A stretch of DNA of 31,685 nt from Methylotenera_A sp031417915 (GCA_031417915.1 JANOWN010000065.1:1-31685), one strand, 5' to 3'; shown: positions 13,716 through 22,440, numbered from the stretch's first letter. Numbers and translations are program-made. Notes: generated by a model not told the origin, from the letters alone.

Positions 13716-14843
13716 CTATTTTGTATCTAAACTACCCATGCTTTTCGGGTAAGTCACCAAACCCCATGGTAAATTTTTTACTTCAATCTGTTTGGTCACC
13801 TCTAATTTTTCGGCGTCAATCACCAAAACCGCATCCGATTTTCCGCAAGCCAACAAAATTTGTTTGTCATCTGGCGTAAAACTAAAGTGCCAGCAACGAT
13901 TCGCCGTTGGAATATCTTTAATTTTCTCGTAAGTTTTTGCATCAAATACTTGCAATATTTTTGCCTTGTTCGCCGCCACAAAAATGCGATCGCCTGCTTT
14001 ATCAAACGAAATGCCATAAGGCGTTTCAGCGGTATCCACGGTGCGCACCACGTTGAAATCTTTATCTAACACCATGAATTTGTTGCCATATTCTAAAGTA
14101 GCTAAATAAGTGTTGCCATCGGGCGAAACCTTGATGCCACGCGGGCGGTCACCAAGTTCATGCGTATGAATGGTTTTCACCAAGCTACCGTCTTCAATAT
14201 TGTGCACAGTCACCGTATTGTCTGCTTCGTTGGTAATTACCAAGTTTTTGCCATCGGCCGAGAATTCAATGCCTTCAGTCTCAGGCCCGCCCGTAATTTC
14301 GCGCACTTTTTCACCTTTAATTAAATCTACCACCGCAATTTTAGCGGGGATTTTCTCACCATCATCATCATCTTCTTTAGCCGCTTTATCACCTGGCTTT
14401 GGTGGAGGGCCGCCTTTTGCACTTGGCTCGGATGAAATGTAGGCAAAATTGCCGTTTACGCGCACAAACTCTGGGTTTTTACCTACCTCAATTTGCTGGG
14501 TAACTTCGCCAGTTGCGGTGTCGATGACTGAAATGCTTTCATTTTCGCGCGTAGCAACGATGAGTTTTTTGCCATCATCGGTCACACCCAAGCCGCGTGG
14601 GCCAGCAGCCTTTACGTCAATTTGTTTCACTACCTGCATGGTCGCAAGGTTAATCACGCTCACGCCAGCATCTTGGCTAGTAACGTACGCAAGGCCAGTG
14701 CTAGCTATTGAAGCGGCTTCAGTATTGGTTGCTACAGCATCTGCTTCAGGGGCTTTTTCTTTACTACAAGCGCTAATGCTCGCTATAAGCGCCAGTAAAA
14801 GTATGCTCACGCAGGTTTTGTTTAATGATGATGCTAAATTCAT
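13716..14843 (-). CDS. YVTN-type beta-propeller lipoprotein
   Basis: 375 residues. The signal peptide ends in the lipobox ISAC (Cys26), so it should be a membrane-anchored periplasmic lipoprotein. The rest is a run of about seven YVTN-like blades (GLAYVTSQDAGVSVINLAT, KKLIVATRENESISVIDTATG, KNLVITNEADNTVTVHNIEDG, DRIFVAANKAKILQVFDAK, KQILLACGKSDAVLVIDAEK). Inside one blade is a disordered Pro- and Asp-rich loop (GGPPPKPGDKAAKEDDDDGEK region, about residues 143-164) that might bind cations. Such propellers often accompany periplasmic dehydrogenases, but no such gene is nearby. Function unknown. Confidence 0.85.
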   Translation of the reverse strand: MNLASSLNKTCVSILLLALIASISACSKEKAPEADAVATNTEAASIASTGLAYVTSQDAGVSVINLATMQVVKQIDVKAAGPRGLGVTDDGKKLIVATRENESISVIDTATGEVTQQIEVGKNPEFVRVNGNFAYISSEPSAKGGPPPKPGDKAAKEDDDDGEKIPAKIAVVDLIKGEKVREITGGPETEGIEFSADGKNLVITNEADNTVTVHNIEDGSLVKTIHTHELGDRPRGIKVSPDGNTYLATLEYGNKFMVLDKDFNVVRTVDTAETPYGISFDKAGDRIFVAANKAKILQVFDAKTYEKIKDIPTANRCWHFSFTPDDKQILLACGKSDAVLVIDAEKLEVTKQIEVKNLPWGLVTYPKSMGSLDTK

Positions 14844-15037
14844 TCAATTCTCCAAAGTTTGTTCTGCCCGTTTGGCAGATTATTTATTATTAGGTTCAAT
14901 CCCATAACCCATATTAAAGCAAAAAGTATACTAGGTTGTATATTACATTAAGTTTGATTTAAAACAATGAGTTAATTGCGATCAATCAATCAATATTGGT
15001 TGTTAGCAGCCAATGGTGGTTGTAATATTGGCTGAAA

Positions 15038-16549
15038 CTAACCTAAAAATAATTGATAAGCAGGGTTTTGTGTTTCATCCCAATAGGGGTAGCCCAAGTT
15101 TTGCAAAAATTCCGCAAATTCGTTTTGCTCATTCGGTGGCACTTGCATGCCCACCAGCACACGGCCAAAATCTGCGCCGTGGTTGCGATAGTGGAATAAG
15201 CTTATGTTCCAATCGTGACCCATTGTCTCTAAAAATTTCATCAACGCGCCGGGCTTTTCTGGAAACTCAAAGCGATAAACTACTTCATGCTCGGCCTGCG
15301 GTGCGTGGCCGCCAACCAAGTGGCGCAGGTGTAGTTTGGCCATCTCGTTGTCGGTCAAATTAATCGCGTTTAAACCTTGTGCTGCTAGGTTAACAATTAG
15401 TTTACCTACTTCAGCTGTGCTGGAAATGGCCAAACCTACAAAAATATGTGCGGCATTGGGGTCAGAAAAGCGATAGTTAAATTCGGTAATATTACGGTTG
15501 CCCAGCAATTTGCAAAAGGTTTTGAACGCGCCAGCTTTTTCGGGAATCGTTACCGCAATAATGGCTTCACGGTGTTCGCCCAGTTCGGCTCGTTCGGCTA
15601 CAAAACGTAGCCTATCAAAATTCATATTCGCGCCAGAGGCAATGCCCACAAGGGTTTTGCCGTGTATGTTTTCGCGTTCTGCATAGGCTTTTAGCCCCGC
15701 CACAGAGAGTGCGCCAGCAGGCTCTAAAATACTGCGCGTGTCTTCAAACACGTCTTTAATGGCAGCGCAAATCGCATCGTTATCCACCACAATCATTTCG
15801 TCCACAAACTGTTGCGCCAATTTAAAAGTATGCTCGCCTACTTGCTTCACGGCCGCGCCATCGGCAAATAAACCCACTTGGTCAAGCATCACGCGCTTGC
15901 CCTGTTTTAGCGATTCTGTCATCGCTTCCGCGTCTTTTGCTTCTACGCCGATAATTTTAATCTCTGGTCGCACCGCTTTTACATAAGCTGCAACGCCAGC
16001 CAGCAGGCCACCACCACCCACGCAGCAAAAAATCGCTTCAATCGGGTCTTTGCATTGCTCCAAAATTTCCATCGCAATCGTGCCTTGGCCTGCGATGATG
16101 TCTGGATCGTCGTAAGGGTGCACAAAAGTGAGGTTTTCGGCTTGCTCCAACTCCAAAGCTTTTACATAAGCGTCAGAATAGCTATCGCCGAATAAAATCA
16201 CTTCAGCACCGCGCGCTTTTACCGCGTTTACCTTAATCGCAGGCGTAGTGGTTGGCATCACAATCACCGCGCGACATTTCAACTTTTGTGCGGCCAGCGC
16301 AACGCCCTGCGCATGGTTGCCCGCGCTGGCAGCAATCACGCCACGTTTTAGCACATTAGGCGCCAAGCCCGTCATTTTGTTATAAGCGCCACGCAGTTTG
16401 AATGAGAACACTGGCTGCATGTCTTCGCGCTTTAGTAAAACGCGGTTACCAATACGTGCCGATAAATTGGGTTGAAACTGCAAAGGCGTTTTTTTTGCCA
16501 CGTCGTACACGCGCGAGTTTTCAATGCGGTTTTTATAGTTTATGGTCAT
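15038..16549 (-). CDS. ilvA: threonine ammonia-lyase, biosynthetic
   Basis: 503 residues, the long biosynthetic form. Deaminates threonine to 2-oxobutanoate, the first step of isoleucine synthesis. The PLP-binding lysine is K51 in FSFKLRGAYNKM; AASAGNHAQGVALAA and the phosphate-binding CCVGGGGLLAGVAAY follow. The C-terminal part holds two ACT-like regulatory domains (starting near EHREAIIAVTIPEKAGAFKTF and EHEVVYRFEFPEKPGALMKF), which should bind isoleucine and valine. It is divergent from rpiA. A 194-bp gap with A/T-rich CCAAT-like repeats separates it from the propeller gene. Confidence 0.96.
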   Translation of the reverse strand: MTINYKNRIENSRVYDVAKKTPLQFQPNLSARIGNRVLLKREDMQPVFSFKLRGAYNKMTGLAPNVLKRGVIAASAGNHAQGVALAAQKLKCRAVIVMPTTTPAIKVNAVKARGAEVILFGDSYSDAYVKALELEQAENLTFVHPYDDPDIIAGQGTIAMEILEQCKDPIEAIFCCVGGGGLLAGVAAYVKAVRPEIKIIGVEAKDAEAMTESLKQGKRVMLDQVGLFADGAAVKQVGEHTFKLAQQFVDEMIVVDNDAICAAIKDVFEDTRSILEPAGALSVAGLKAYAERENIHGKTLVGIASGANMNFDRLRFVAERAELGEHREAIIAVTIPEKAGAFKTFCKLLGNRNITEFNYRFSDPNAAHIFVGLAISSTAEVGKLIVNLAAQGLNAINLTDNEMAKLHLRHLVGGHAPQAEHEVVYRFEFPEKPGALMKFLETMGHDWNISLFHYRNHGADFGRVLVGMQVPPNEQNEFAEFLQNLGYPYWDETQNPAYQLFLG

Positions 16550-16657
16550 GGTAATTAATTGCCATACGTTTTTTAAAATGTCTATTGCAATGTATTATGT
16601 TGAATTATGGGTTAAATTGAATAGTTATTATAAAGAAATTACGAAGGATTTACGAAA

Positions 16658-17317
16658 ATGGCATTTACTCAAGACGAACTAAAACAACAAGTCGCTGCAG
16701 CGGCAGTAACTTATGTAAAAGAAGGCATTATTGGCGTGGGCACAGGCTCTACTGCCAACTTTTTTATTGAAGAGCTGGCCAAAGTAAAACATAAAATTGA
16801 TGGCGCAGTTGCAAGTAGTGAGGCGACAGCCCAACGCTTACGAGGTCATGGTATTGAAGTGTTTGATTTAAACAGTATTGATGGCATGGATATTTACGTA
16901 GATGGCGCAGATGAAATTACCGAACATTTACACATGCTAAAAGGCGGCGGCGGGGCGTTAACTCGTGAAAAGATAGTTGCGGCAGTCGCTAAAACCTTTA
17001 TTTGTATTTGTGATGAGACCAAATATGTGCCAGTGTTGGGTAAATTTCCATTGCCAGTAGAAGTGTTGCCAATGGCAAAAAGCTATGTGGCGCGCGAGTT
17101 AGTAAAATTGGGTGGTCAGCCAAAATTGCGCGACTTTACGACTGATAACGGCAACGTGATATTAGATGTGTGGAACTTGAACATTGAAGACCCAGTGGCG
17201 ATGGAAGCCAAAATCAACCAAATCGTTGGCGTGGTGACGAATGGCTTATTTGCTGCACGCCCAGCTAATGTGTTGTTGTTGGCAACAGCGGATGGTGTAA
17301 AAACTTATAAGAAATAA
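16658..17317 (+). CDS. rpiA: ribose-5-phosphate isomerase A
   Basis: 219 residues, the usual RpiA length. Interconverts ribose 5-phosphate and ribulose 5-phosphate in the pentose phosphate and, in RuMP methylotrophs, formaldehyde-assimilation cycles. Marks are GVGTGSTANFFIEEL (about 26-40), DGADEI (about 82-87, catalytic Asp), KGGGGALTREKIVA (about 94-107) with catalytic Glu and Lys, and a C-terminal VTNGLFAARPANVLLL. AAGGA about ten bases upstream supports the ATG. It stands alone; a hairpin containing a dispersed repeat copy follows. Confidence 0.96.
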   Translation: MAFTQDELKQQVAAAAVTYVKEGIIGVGTGSTANFFIEELAKVKHKIDGAVASSEATAQRLRGHGIEVFDLNSIDGMDIYVDGADEITEHLHMLKGGGGALTREKIVAAVAKTFICICDETKYVPVLGKFPLPVEVLPMAKSYVARELVKLGGQPKLRDFTTDNGNVILDVWNLNIEDPVAMEAKINQIVGVVTNGLFAARPANVLLLATADGVKTYKK

Positions 17318-17333
17318 GGCTTCTTAAGCATAA

Positions 17334-17382
17334 AACAATGCTTCCGCAAGCCAATATCTATGCGGCTTCCAGAGGCATTGTT
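17334..17382 (+). repeat. dispersed 26-bp repeat, copy 5, within a bidirectional hairpin
   Basis: The repeat is 17343-17370: TCCGCAAGCC, AATATCTATG, CGGCTTCC. CCGCA and TGCGG pair perfectly here, and outer arms AACAATGC (17334-17341) and GCATTGTT (17375-17382) extend the stem. It lies between convergent rpiA and the small lipoprotein gene and probably terminates both. Confidence 0.75.
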
Positions 17383-17402
17383 CTAATCACTAAGAATTTA
17401 AT

Positions 17403-17720
17403 TTAACGAACAGTTTCTTCACAAATGGCGATGCCGCCCAGTTTGCTTCCATCATCGCAATTCTTTCCACATTCATAGTCACCTTCTATTCCAGGAATTG
17501 TTTGCTTTGAAAATTCGTAGAGGCGAGCCTTTGCATTTGCTCTGCACTCTTCAAGGGATTTGAACGGACCCAAACGGGCAGTTGCAATTGAGTTGAGATT
17601 TGTTTTGTCAGCATAAACAAATGCATTCCATCGATCTGAGCAGCTAGCTAGGAAGAGAATAGACATCAGCAATCCAACTCTTTTAGCGATATGTGGGCTG
17701 ATATTAGTGAGCAGTTTCAT
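17403..17720 (-). CDS. small hypothetical lipoprotein
   Basis: 105 residues. A hydrophobic segment (VGLLMSILFLASC) ends in a lipobox with Cys27, so export and lipidation are likely. The mature part (about 78 residues) contains RLGPFKSLEECRANAKARLYEF and four further cysteines (residues about 59, 83, 87, 99) that could form disulfides. I do not recognise a family. It sits between convergent rpiA and the upstream yggX gene, 27 bp away on the same strand, and could be read through from yggX. Confidence 0.7.
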   Translation of the reverse strand: MKLLTNISPHIAKRVGLLMSILFLASCSDRWNAFVYADKTNLNSIATARLGPFKSLEECRANAKARLYEFSKQTIPGIEGDYECGKNCDDGSKLGGIAICEETVR

Positions 17721-17747
17721 CTTGTGAGTATTAACATAAACTAAAAG

Positions 17748-18023
17748 TCATTCACTTTTGGGCGGCACATACCCACTGGCCGTATCCGCACCATCACCAA
17801 AAAAGTATTTTTCGGTTTGCTCGCTTAAATATTTACGGGCGGCGGGGTCAGCCAAGCTTAGGCGGTTTTCGTTCACTAGCATGGTTTGTTGTTTTAGCCA
17901 TGCTGCCCATGCCTCTTTGCTCACGTGCATATAAATGCGTTTGCCTAGCTCGCCCGGGTAGGGCGGAAAGTCCATGCCGTCTAAATCTTTATCAAGTTTA
18001 ATGCAGTGTACAGTGCGTGCCAT
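17748..18023 (-). CDS. yggX: Fe(2+)-trafficking / oxidative damage protection protein
   Basis: 91 residues. YggX protects iron-sulfur clusters from oxidative damage. It shows the family core PPYPGELGKRIYMHVSKEAWAAWLKQQTMLVNENRLSL and a cysteine near the N-terminus (TVHCIKL). I chose the ATG at 18023 because the protein then starts MARTVHC, in line with family members; an ATG four codons earlier (18035) is also open, and neither has a clear ribosome-binding site. Divergent from dgkA. Confidence 0.93.
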   Translation of the reverse strand: MARTVHCIKLDKDLDGMDFPPYPGELGKRIYMHVSKEAWAAWLKQQTMLVNENRLSLADPAARKYLSEQTEKYFFGDGADTASGYVPPKSE

Positions 18024-18097
18024 AAGGTTACTCATTTATGCTAAAAACAGTATGATAGCGCATGTTGCTTTATTTAAAAGCGAATCAACCAAATACC

Positions 18098-18124
18098 GTC
18101 ATTCTTCGCTACGCTCAGAATGAC
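18098..18124. repeat. short palindrome with GTCATTCT/AGAATGAC ends
   Basis: GTCATTCT, eleven bases, AGAATGAC between the divergent yggX and dgkA genes. The termini resemble those of the longer repeats at 12610 and 18533. Confidence 0.65.
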
Positions 18125-18154
18125 GAAGATTAATAGATTTTAGAAAGTAGAAAT

Positions 18155-18523
18155 ATGGAAAGCCCTTTCAAAAGTAAAAATGGTTTAGAGCGCATTGCTA
18201 AAGCGGCTGGCTATTCGCTGGAAGGTTTAAAGTTGGCGTATAAGCACGAGGCGGCGATTCGTCAAGAAACGTGGTTAATGGTTGTGTTAATCCCGCTTGC
18301 GTTTTATTTAAGCAAAACCAACATAGAGTGCATTTTATTGGTGGGCGCGACAGTGTTGGTGTTTATTGTGGAGTTGCTCAACTCGGCGGTGGAGGCGGCG
18401 GTAGATCATACTTCTATCGACCACCACGCTTTGGCTGGCCGCGCTAAAGATATTGGCAGCGCGGCTGTGATGGTGGCGATTATGTTGTTTCTGTTGGTGT
18501 GGGGCTTGGTATTGTTTGGTTAA
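18155..18523 (+). CDS. dgkA: diacylglycerol kinase
   Basis: 122 residues, small trimeric inner-membrane kinase of the E. coli DgkA type that recycles diacylglycerol to phosphatidic acid. Marks are RIAKAAGYSLEGLKLAYKHEAAIRQE (surface helix and active-site Glu), a first membrane span, VFIVELLNSAVEAAVDH (catalytic Glu), GRAKDIGSAAVMVAI and a last membrane span. The length is usual. It stands alone, convergent with xerC across a palindromic repeat. Confidence 0.95.
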   Translation: MESPFKSKNGLERIAKAAGYSLEGLKLAYKHEAAIRQETWLMVVLIPLAFYLSKTNIECILLVGATVLVFIVELLNSAVEAAVDHTSIDHHALAGRAKDIGSAAVMVAIMLFLLVWGLVLFG

Positions 18524-18532
18524 AATTGGGTT

Positions 18533-18601
18533 GTCATAGCGGCGAAGGCCAGTATCTAGCGACTTTAACGACACTAGATTCCGTGTCACGCACGGAATGA
18601 C
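18533..18601. repeat. imperfect palindromic repeat between dgkA and xerC
   Basis: GTCATAGCGGCGAAGG, then TCTAGCGACTTTAACGACACTAGA, then CCGTGtcaCGCACGGAATGAC. Ends GTCAT and ATGAC and an inner TCTAG/CTAGA pair give a nested hairpin in the convergent gap, typical of intergenic repeat units in Proteobacteria. Confidence 0.65.
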
Positions 18602-18608
18602 GAGCTGC

Positions 18609-19502
18609 CTATTTTTTCTTTGCTCTTGGATGCGCCGCGTCATAAGTTTTGCTTAAATGCTGAAAATCTAAATGCGTGTAAACCTGCGTGGTGCTGATGT
18701 TGGCGTGGCCTAGCATTTCTTGCACGGCGCGTAAATCGCCGCTGCTCTGTAACACGTGGCTCGCAAAGCTGTGGCGCAACATGTGCGGGTGTACACTGGA
18801 GTTAATGCCCTGCTTAATCGACCATTCTTTTAATCGATATTGAATATTTCGAGCTGAAATACGCCTGCCCTGCAAGCCAATAAACACGGGCTTAGCCGAT
18901 GTATTATTTGCGGCATCGTTTATTTTAATATTTGCGCGAATTTGTAACCATTTTTGCAGCGCTTCCATCGCGTGCGCACCCATCGGCACAATGCGCGTTT
19001 TGTTGCCTTTACCAGTCACAATCACCGTGCCAGCAGAGAAATCCAGCGCGTCAATATCCAAATTGACCAGCTCGCTAAGTCGCAATCCGCTCGAATAAAA
19101 TAGCTCTAAAATTGCATGATCACGCACACTTAAAATATCATCATCGCCAATATCTACCAGCTTTACTGCTTGTTCAATGGATAGCGCATGCGGCAAGCTT
19201 TTGGGTGATTTTGGTGCGCGCAAACCGATGACAGGGTTTTGCTCAAATTTGTGACGATGAATCAAAAAATCAAAAAATCCGCGCCAACTAGAAAGCATGC
19301 GCGCAATGCTTTTACCGCCCAAACCTTTGCTATGCAGTGTGGCGATAAAGCGGCGTATGTGAATGTTTTGTAGCTCGTTTAGTGCAATTGTGTCGGCTAA
19401 TTTGATGAGCTGGGTAATATCTCTGGCATAATTTTCGCGGGTGAGCGGGCTTAAACCGCGCTCAAAATTTAAAAATTCTAAATATTCTGTTAAAAATTCC
19501 AC
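18609..19502 (-). CDS. xerC: tyrosine recombinase XerC
   Basis: 297 residues. With XerD it resolves chromosome dimers at dif. The N-terminal core-binding domain begins LTEYLEFLNFERGLSPLTRENYARDI. Catalytic marks are SSGLRLSELVNLD (Arg), GKGNKTRIVPMG (Lys), HPHMLRHSFASHVL (His and Arg) and LGHANISTTQVYTHLDF with the nucleophilic Tyr at 275. It starts at GTG (19500-19502). PVFIGLQGRRIS is encoded antisense to a copy of the dispersed repeat. It is third in the conserved dapF-DUF484-xerC run, which is strong context for XerC rather than XerD. Confidence 0.95.
   Translation of the reverse strand: MEFLTEYLEFLNFERGLSPLTRENYARDITQLIKLADTIALNELQNIHIRRFIATLHSKGLGGKSIARMLSSWRGFFDFLIHRHKFEQNPVIGLRAPKSPKSLPHALSIEQAVKLVDIGDDDILSVRDHAILELFYSSGLRLSELVNLDIDALDFSAGTVIVTGKGNKTRIVPMGAHAMEALQKWLQIRANIKINDAANNTSAKPVFIGLQGRRISARNIQYRLKEWSIKQGINSSVHPHMLRHSFASHVLQSSGDLRAVQEMLGHANISTTQVYTHLDFQHLSKTYDAAHPRAKKK
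18869..18893 (+). repeat. dispersed 26-bp repeat, copy 6 (degenerate), antisense within xerC
   Basis: CCTGCAAGCC, AATAAACACG, GGCTT. The first fourteen bases match the consensus exactly; the second half has drifted and lost one base. Confidence 0.5.
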
Positions 19503-19524
19503 ATTAAGTTTTAAGTTAAAAAGC

Positions 19525-20178
19525 TTAGCTTAAATCTAAATGCCGAGACAAAGCAGCGCTCAAAATTTCGCCAATTTTGGTGAGAAAATCGGTGCCCATT
19601 TCCGCAAAAAAGCGAGTTTCATCATCGCTGGCCAGTGCTAAAAAGCCGATGGTTTGCTGCGCGCGCAAGGGAATAATGACGACTGAAGCGGCAGGGTCGA
19701 TAAACCAATCATCCGCCACGATTTCTGGCGGCTTGCCGCAATATGATTGAAGCTGCGCGGCAACCCAAGTTTTGGCTTGCTCTGGCACTGTGCTAAACAC
19801 CAAATTTGCGTGGGTTGAGGCATCGAGCGGGTTCGCCCAAATGCGCAAGCAAGTGTCGCTTAAATCGAAATGCTCTGGCAAAAGGTCGGTGACCAGTTGC
19901 TCAATTTCGTCAAAATTTTTGGCTTTGTGCAATTCAACATTGAGCGCGTGAATTTTATTGGCAATGGCGTCGTTATCTTTTGCGTTAATCACCAGCTCAG
20001 CAAACATGGTTTCTAGCGCGTCAATTTTGTCGCGTTGCGCCAGCTGTTGACGCTCAGCCAGTGAAATGGTGCCGCTGCCGTGTGGGCTGGGCAGGTGAAT
20101 ATCTGCCAGCAAATTGGCGTTTTGCTCAAAAAATTCAGGATTATCTTTTAGATATTTTTTTACATCATCAGCTTGCAT
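19525..20178 (-). CDS. DUF484 (GAF-like) family protein
   Basis: 217 residues of the DUF484 family, always found between dapF and xerC in many Proteobacteria. It opens with the typical VKKYLKDNPEFFEQNANLLADIHLPSPHGSGTISLAERQQ, then a helical linker and a GAF-like domain (from about residue 90; CLRIWANPL, SVVIIPLRAQQTIGFLALASDD, FLTKIGEILSAALSRHL). The ligand and function are not known. GGGGAA ahead of the ATG supports the start. It lies 46 bp after dapF and 22 bp before xerC. Confidence 0.9.
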   Translation of the reverse strand: MQADDVKKYLKDNPEFFEQNANLLADIHLPSPHGSGTISLAERQQLAQRDKIDALETMFAELVINAKDNDAIANKIHALNVELHKAKNFDEIEQLVTDLLPEHFDLSDTCLRIWANPLDASTHANLVFSTVPEQAKTWVAAQLQSYCGKPPEIVADDWFIDPAASVVIIPLRAQQTIGFLALASDDETRFFAEMGTDFLTKIGEILSAALSRHLDLS

Positions 20179-20224
20179 TGTTATTCCCCATTAAACTTCT
20201 AGCAATTCTAAATTTTTGGTTTTA

Positions 20225-21055
20225 CTAAATATCTAGTTGACCTTCAAATACAATTTCGGCATCGCCCGTCATCATCACGGGTAGATTCTCACCTTGCCAC
20301 TCAATATTAAGTTTACCACCACGCGTGTTGACTAACACGGGGCTTCGTAACAAGCCAAGCTGAATGCCAGAAACTACCGCTGCGCAAGCGCCAGTGCCGC
20401 AGCTCAGCGTTTCGCCAGCACCACGTTCATACACGCGTAGTTTAATTTCATGCGGATTCATGACTTGCATAAAACCTGCATTCACCCGTTGCGGAAAGCT
20501 AGCGTGCGCTTCAATTAGCGGGCCGAGCTCGGCCACGTTGGCGGTTTCTACGTCATCCACAATGGTCACTGCGTGAGGATTTCCCATTGAAAGCACTGAC
20601 ACAGCAACCTCATGGATATTGGCTTGCAGGACATATGTTTTTTGCCTTTTTTCAGCTAAAAAAGGTATTTTTGCAGGCTCAAAAATCGGCGCACCCATGT
20701 TCACTGTAACTTGGTTATTGTCACACAGAGTTAGCGTAATCAAGCCACTAGCGGTTTCTACGACGATTTTACTTTTCTGCGTCAAGCCTTTTGCCCGCAC
20801 AAAGCGCACAAAACAACGCGCGCCGTTGCCGCATTGTTCCACTTCGCCGCCATCGGCGTTAAAAATGCGATATTTAAAGTCAACGTTCGCTAAACTGGTT
20901 TTCTCAACAATCAACAATTGGTCGCAACCCACACCAAAGTTGCGATTGGCGATTTTTTTGATTTGGTTAGCATCTAATGAAACAGACGTAGTAAAACCAT
21001 CAAGCACAACAAAGTCGTTGCCCGCTCCCTGCATTTTAGTAAAGTTAAGTAACAT
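20225..21055 (-). CDS. dapF: diaminopimelate epimerase
   Basis: 276 residues, usual DapF length. Converts LL- to meso-diaminopimelate for lysine and peptidoglycan synthesis without a cofactor. The two catalytic cysteines are C75 (EQCGNGARCFVRF) and C219 (LSCGTGACAAVV). Other marks are KMQGAGNDFVVLDG at the start, FNADGGEVEQ and SMGNPHAVTIVDD. The stretch VLQANIHEVA is encoded by a copy of the dispersed repeat; it precedes the conserved SMGNPH strand in a part of the fold that varies between species. First gene of dapF-DUF484-xerC, divergent from metK. Confidence 0.96.
   Translation of the reverse strand: MLLNFTKMQGAGNDFVVLDGFTTSVSLDANQIKKIANRNFGVGCDQLLIVEKTSLANVDFKYRIFNADGGEVEQCGNGARCFVRFVRAKGLTQKSKIVVETASGLITLTLCDNNQVTVNMGAPIFEPAKIPFLAEKRQKTYVLQANIHEVAVSVLSMGNPHAVTIVDDVETANVAELGPLIEAHASFPQRVNAGFMQVMNPHEIKLRVYERGAGETLSCGTGACAAVVSGIQLGLLRSPVLVNTRGGKLNIEWQGENLPVMMTGDAEIVFEGQLDI
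20604..20630 (-). repeat. dispersed 26-bp repeat, copy 7, inside dapF
   Basis: Minus strand: CCTGCAAGCC, AATATCCATG, AGGTTGC. The first twenty bases equal the consensus exactly. Translated in frame as LQANIHEV. Confidence 0.8.
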
Positions 21056-21213
21056 AAATATTCAATTTTAAAGTTAAGCTATTCTATCAAAATTTGCGCC
21101 AACTGCTTGATTTAAAGTGTAGAATGCCTGCCTCGAAGTGATTATCAATATTCCTTTAGCCTTTAGTGAATGTTGTTTTACTTTTTTATTAAATTTTTCA
21201 AGGCGCAAAATAA

Positions 21214-22377
21214 ATGAACAACTATCTTTTTACTTCAGAATCCGTTTCTGAAGGCCATCCAGACAAACTCGCAGACCAAGTATCCGACAGCATTTTAGAC
21301 GCTATTTTAGCGCAAGACCCAACTGCTCGCGTCGCTGCAGAAACTTTAGCCAATACAGGCTTGGTGGTGCTGGCAGGCGAAATCACTACCACTGCGAACG
21401 TAGACTATATTAAAGTCGCACGCGAAGCCATTAAACGCATTGGTTATGACAATACTGATTACGGTATTGATTACCGCGGTTGCGCAGTGCTCGTGGCTTA
21501 TGATAAACAATCGCCCGACATCGCCCAAGGCGTAGATGGCGCGCACGACGACCCTCTAGATCAAGGTGCGGGCGACCAAGGTTTAATGTTTGGCTATGCG
21601 GTGAATGAAACGCCGCAACTGATGCCACTGCCGATTTGGTTGAGCCATCGTTTGATGGAGCGCCAAGCGCAGCTTAGAAAAAATGGCGTTTTATCTTGGC
21701 TGCGCCCAGATGCCAAAAGCCAAGTCACCATTAAATATGTGGATGGTAAACCAGACTCAATCGACACCGTGGTGGTTTCTACACAGCACGCGCCAGAGAT
21801 GAACCTTAAAGATATCCGCGAAGCGGTGATTGAAGAAATCATCAAGCCAATGTTGCCAAAAGAGCTGATTAAAGGTGAGATTAAATATTTGGTTAACCCA
21901 ACTGGCCGCTTTGTAGTAGGTGGCCCACAAGGCGATTGCGGTTTAACTGGCCGTAAAATTATTGTGGATACTTACGGTGGTGCTGCCCCTCATGGCGGTG
22001 GTGCTTTTTCGGGCAAAGATCCATCAAAAGTAGACCGTAGCGCCGCTTATGCAGCACGCTATGTGGCTAAAAACATTGTTGCAGCAGGCTTGGCTGATAA
22101 GTGCATGGTGCAAATTAGCTATGCCATTGGCGTAGCAAAACCAACTTCTGTGATGGTAGAAACCTACGGCACAGGCAAGGTTAGCAATGAGATTTTAACT
22201 AAGCTAGTGCTTGAGCATTTTGACTTGCGCCCAAAAGGCATTGTAAAAATGCTCGATTTATTGCGCCCGATTTACACCAAAACTGCCGCTTACGGCCATT
22301 TTGGTCGCGATGAACCAGAGTTTACTTGGGAAGCAACAGATAGAGCGGCTGCACTTAAAGCATCAGCAGGATTGTAA
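21214..22377 (+). CDS. metK: S-adenosylmethionine synthetase
   Basis: 387 residues. Makes SAM from methionine and ATP. Marks are SESVSEGHPDKLADQVSD near the N-terminus, the DHGDQG-like GAGDQGLMFGYA, NPTGRFVVGGPQGDCGLTGRKI, YGGAAPHGGGAFSGKDPSKVDRSAAYAAR and the C-terminal FGRDEPEFTWE. AAGG lies about ten bases before the ATG. It heads the methyl-cycle region. ahcY downstream has its own promoter and SAH riboswitch, so the two are probably regulated separately. No SAM riboswitch is apparent in the 158-bp gap to dapF. Confidence 0.98.
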   Translation: MNNYLFTSESVSEGHPDKLADQVSDSILDAILAQDPTARVAAETLANTGLVVLAGEITTTANVDYIKVAREAIKRIGYDNTDYGIDYRGCAVLVAYDKQSPDIAQGVDGAHDDPLDQGAGDQGLMFGYAVNETPQLMPLPIWLSHRLMERQAQLRKNGVLSWLRPDAKSQVTIKYVDGKPDSIDTVVVSTQHAPEMNLKDIREAVIEEIIKPMLPKELIKGEIKYLVNPTGRFVVGGPQGDCGLTGRKIIVDTYGGAAPHGGGAFSGKDPSKVDRSAAYAARYVAKNIVAAGLADKCMVQISYAIGVAKPTSVMVETYGTGKVSNEILTKLVLEHFDLRPKGIVKMLDLLRPIYTKTAAYGHFGRDEPEFTWEATDRAAALKASAGL

Positions 22378-22440
22378 GGCTGCTTGTATTTTTTGTAATA
22401 AAATCATGGCCTTGTTAAAGGCTATTGTTAAATTAAGGTT

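Noticed and set aside
13853..13863. CCGCAAGCCAA antisense in the beta-propeller gene as a repeat copy
   Set aside because: Only the first half matches and the rest is unrelated; it encodes the expected LACGKSD blade sequence.
14449..14907. Plus-strand open frame antisense to the beta-propeller gene
   Set aside because: Composition mirrors the propeller codons, no domain or start signal; the lipoprotein on the minus strand explains the region.
20619..21071. Plus-strand open frame antisense to dapF
   Set aside because: dapF with both catalytic cysteines is certain on the minus strand; this frame has no family features.
22405..22425. GCCTT/AAGGC hairpin after metK as a terminator
   Set aside because: The stem is short and lacks a following T run, so termination is not supported.
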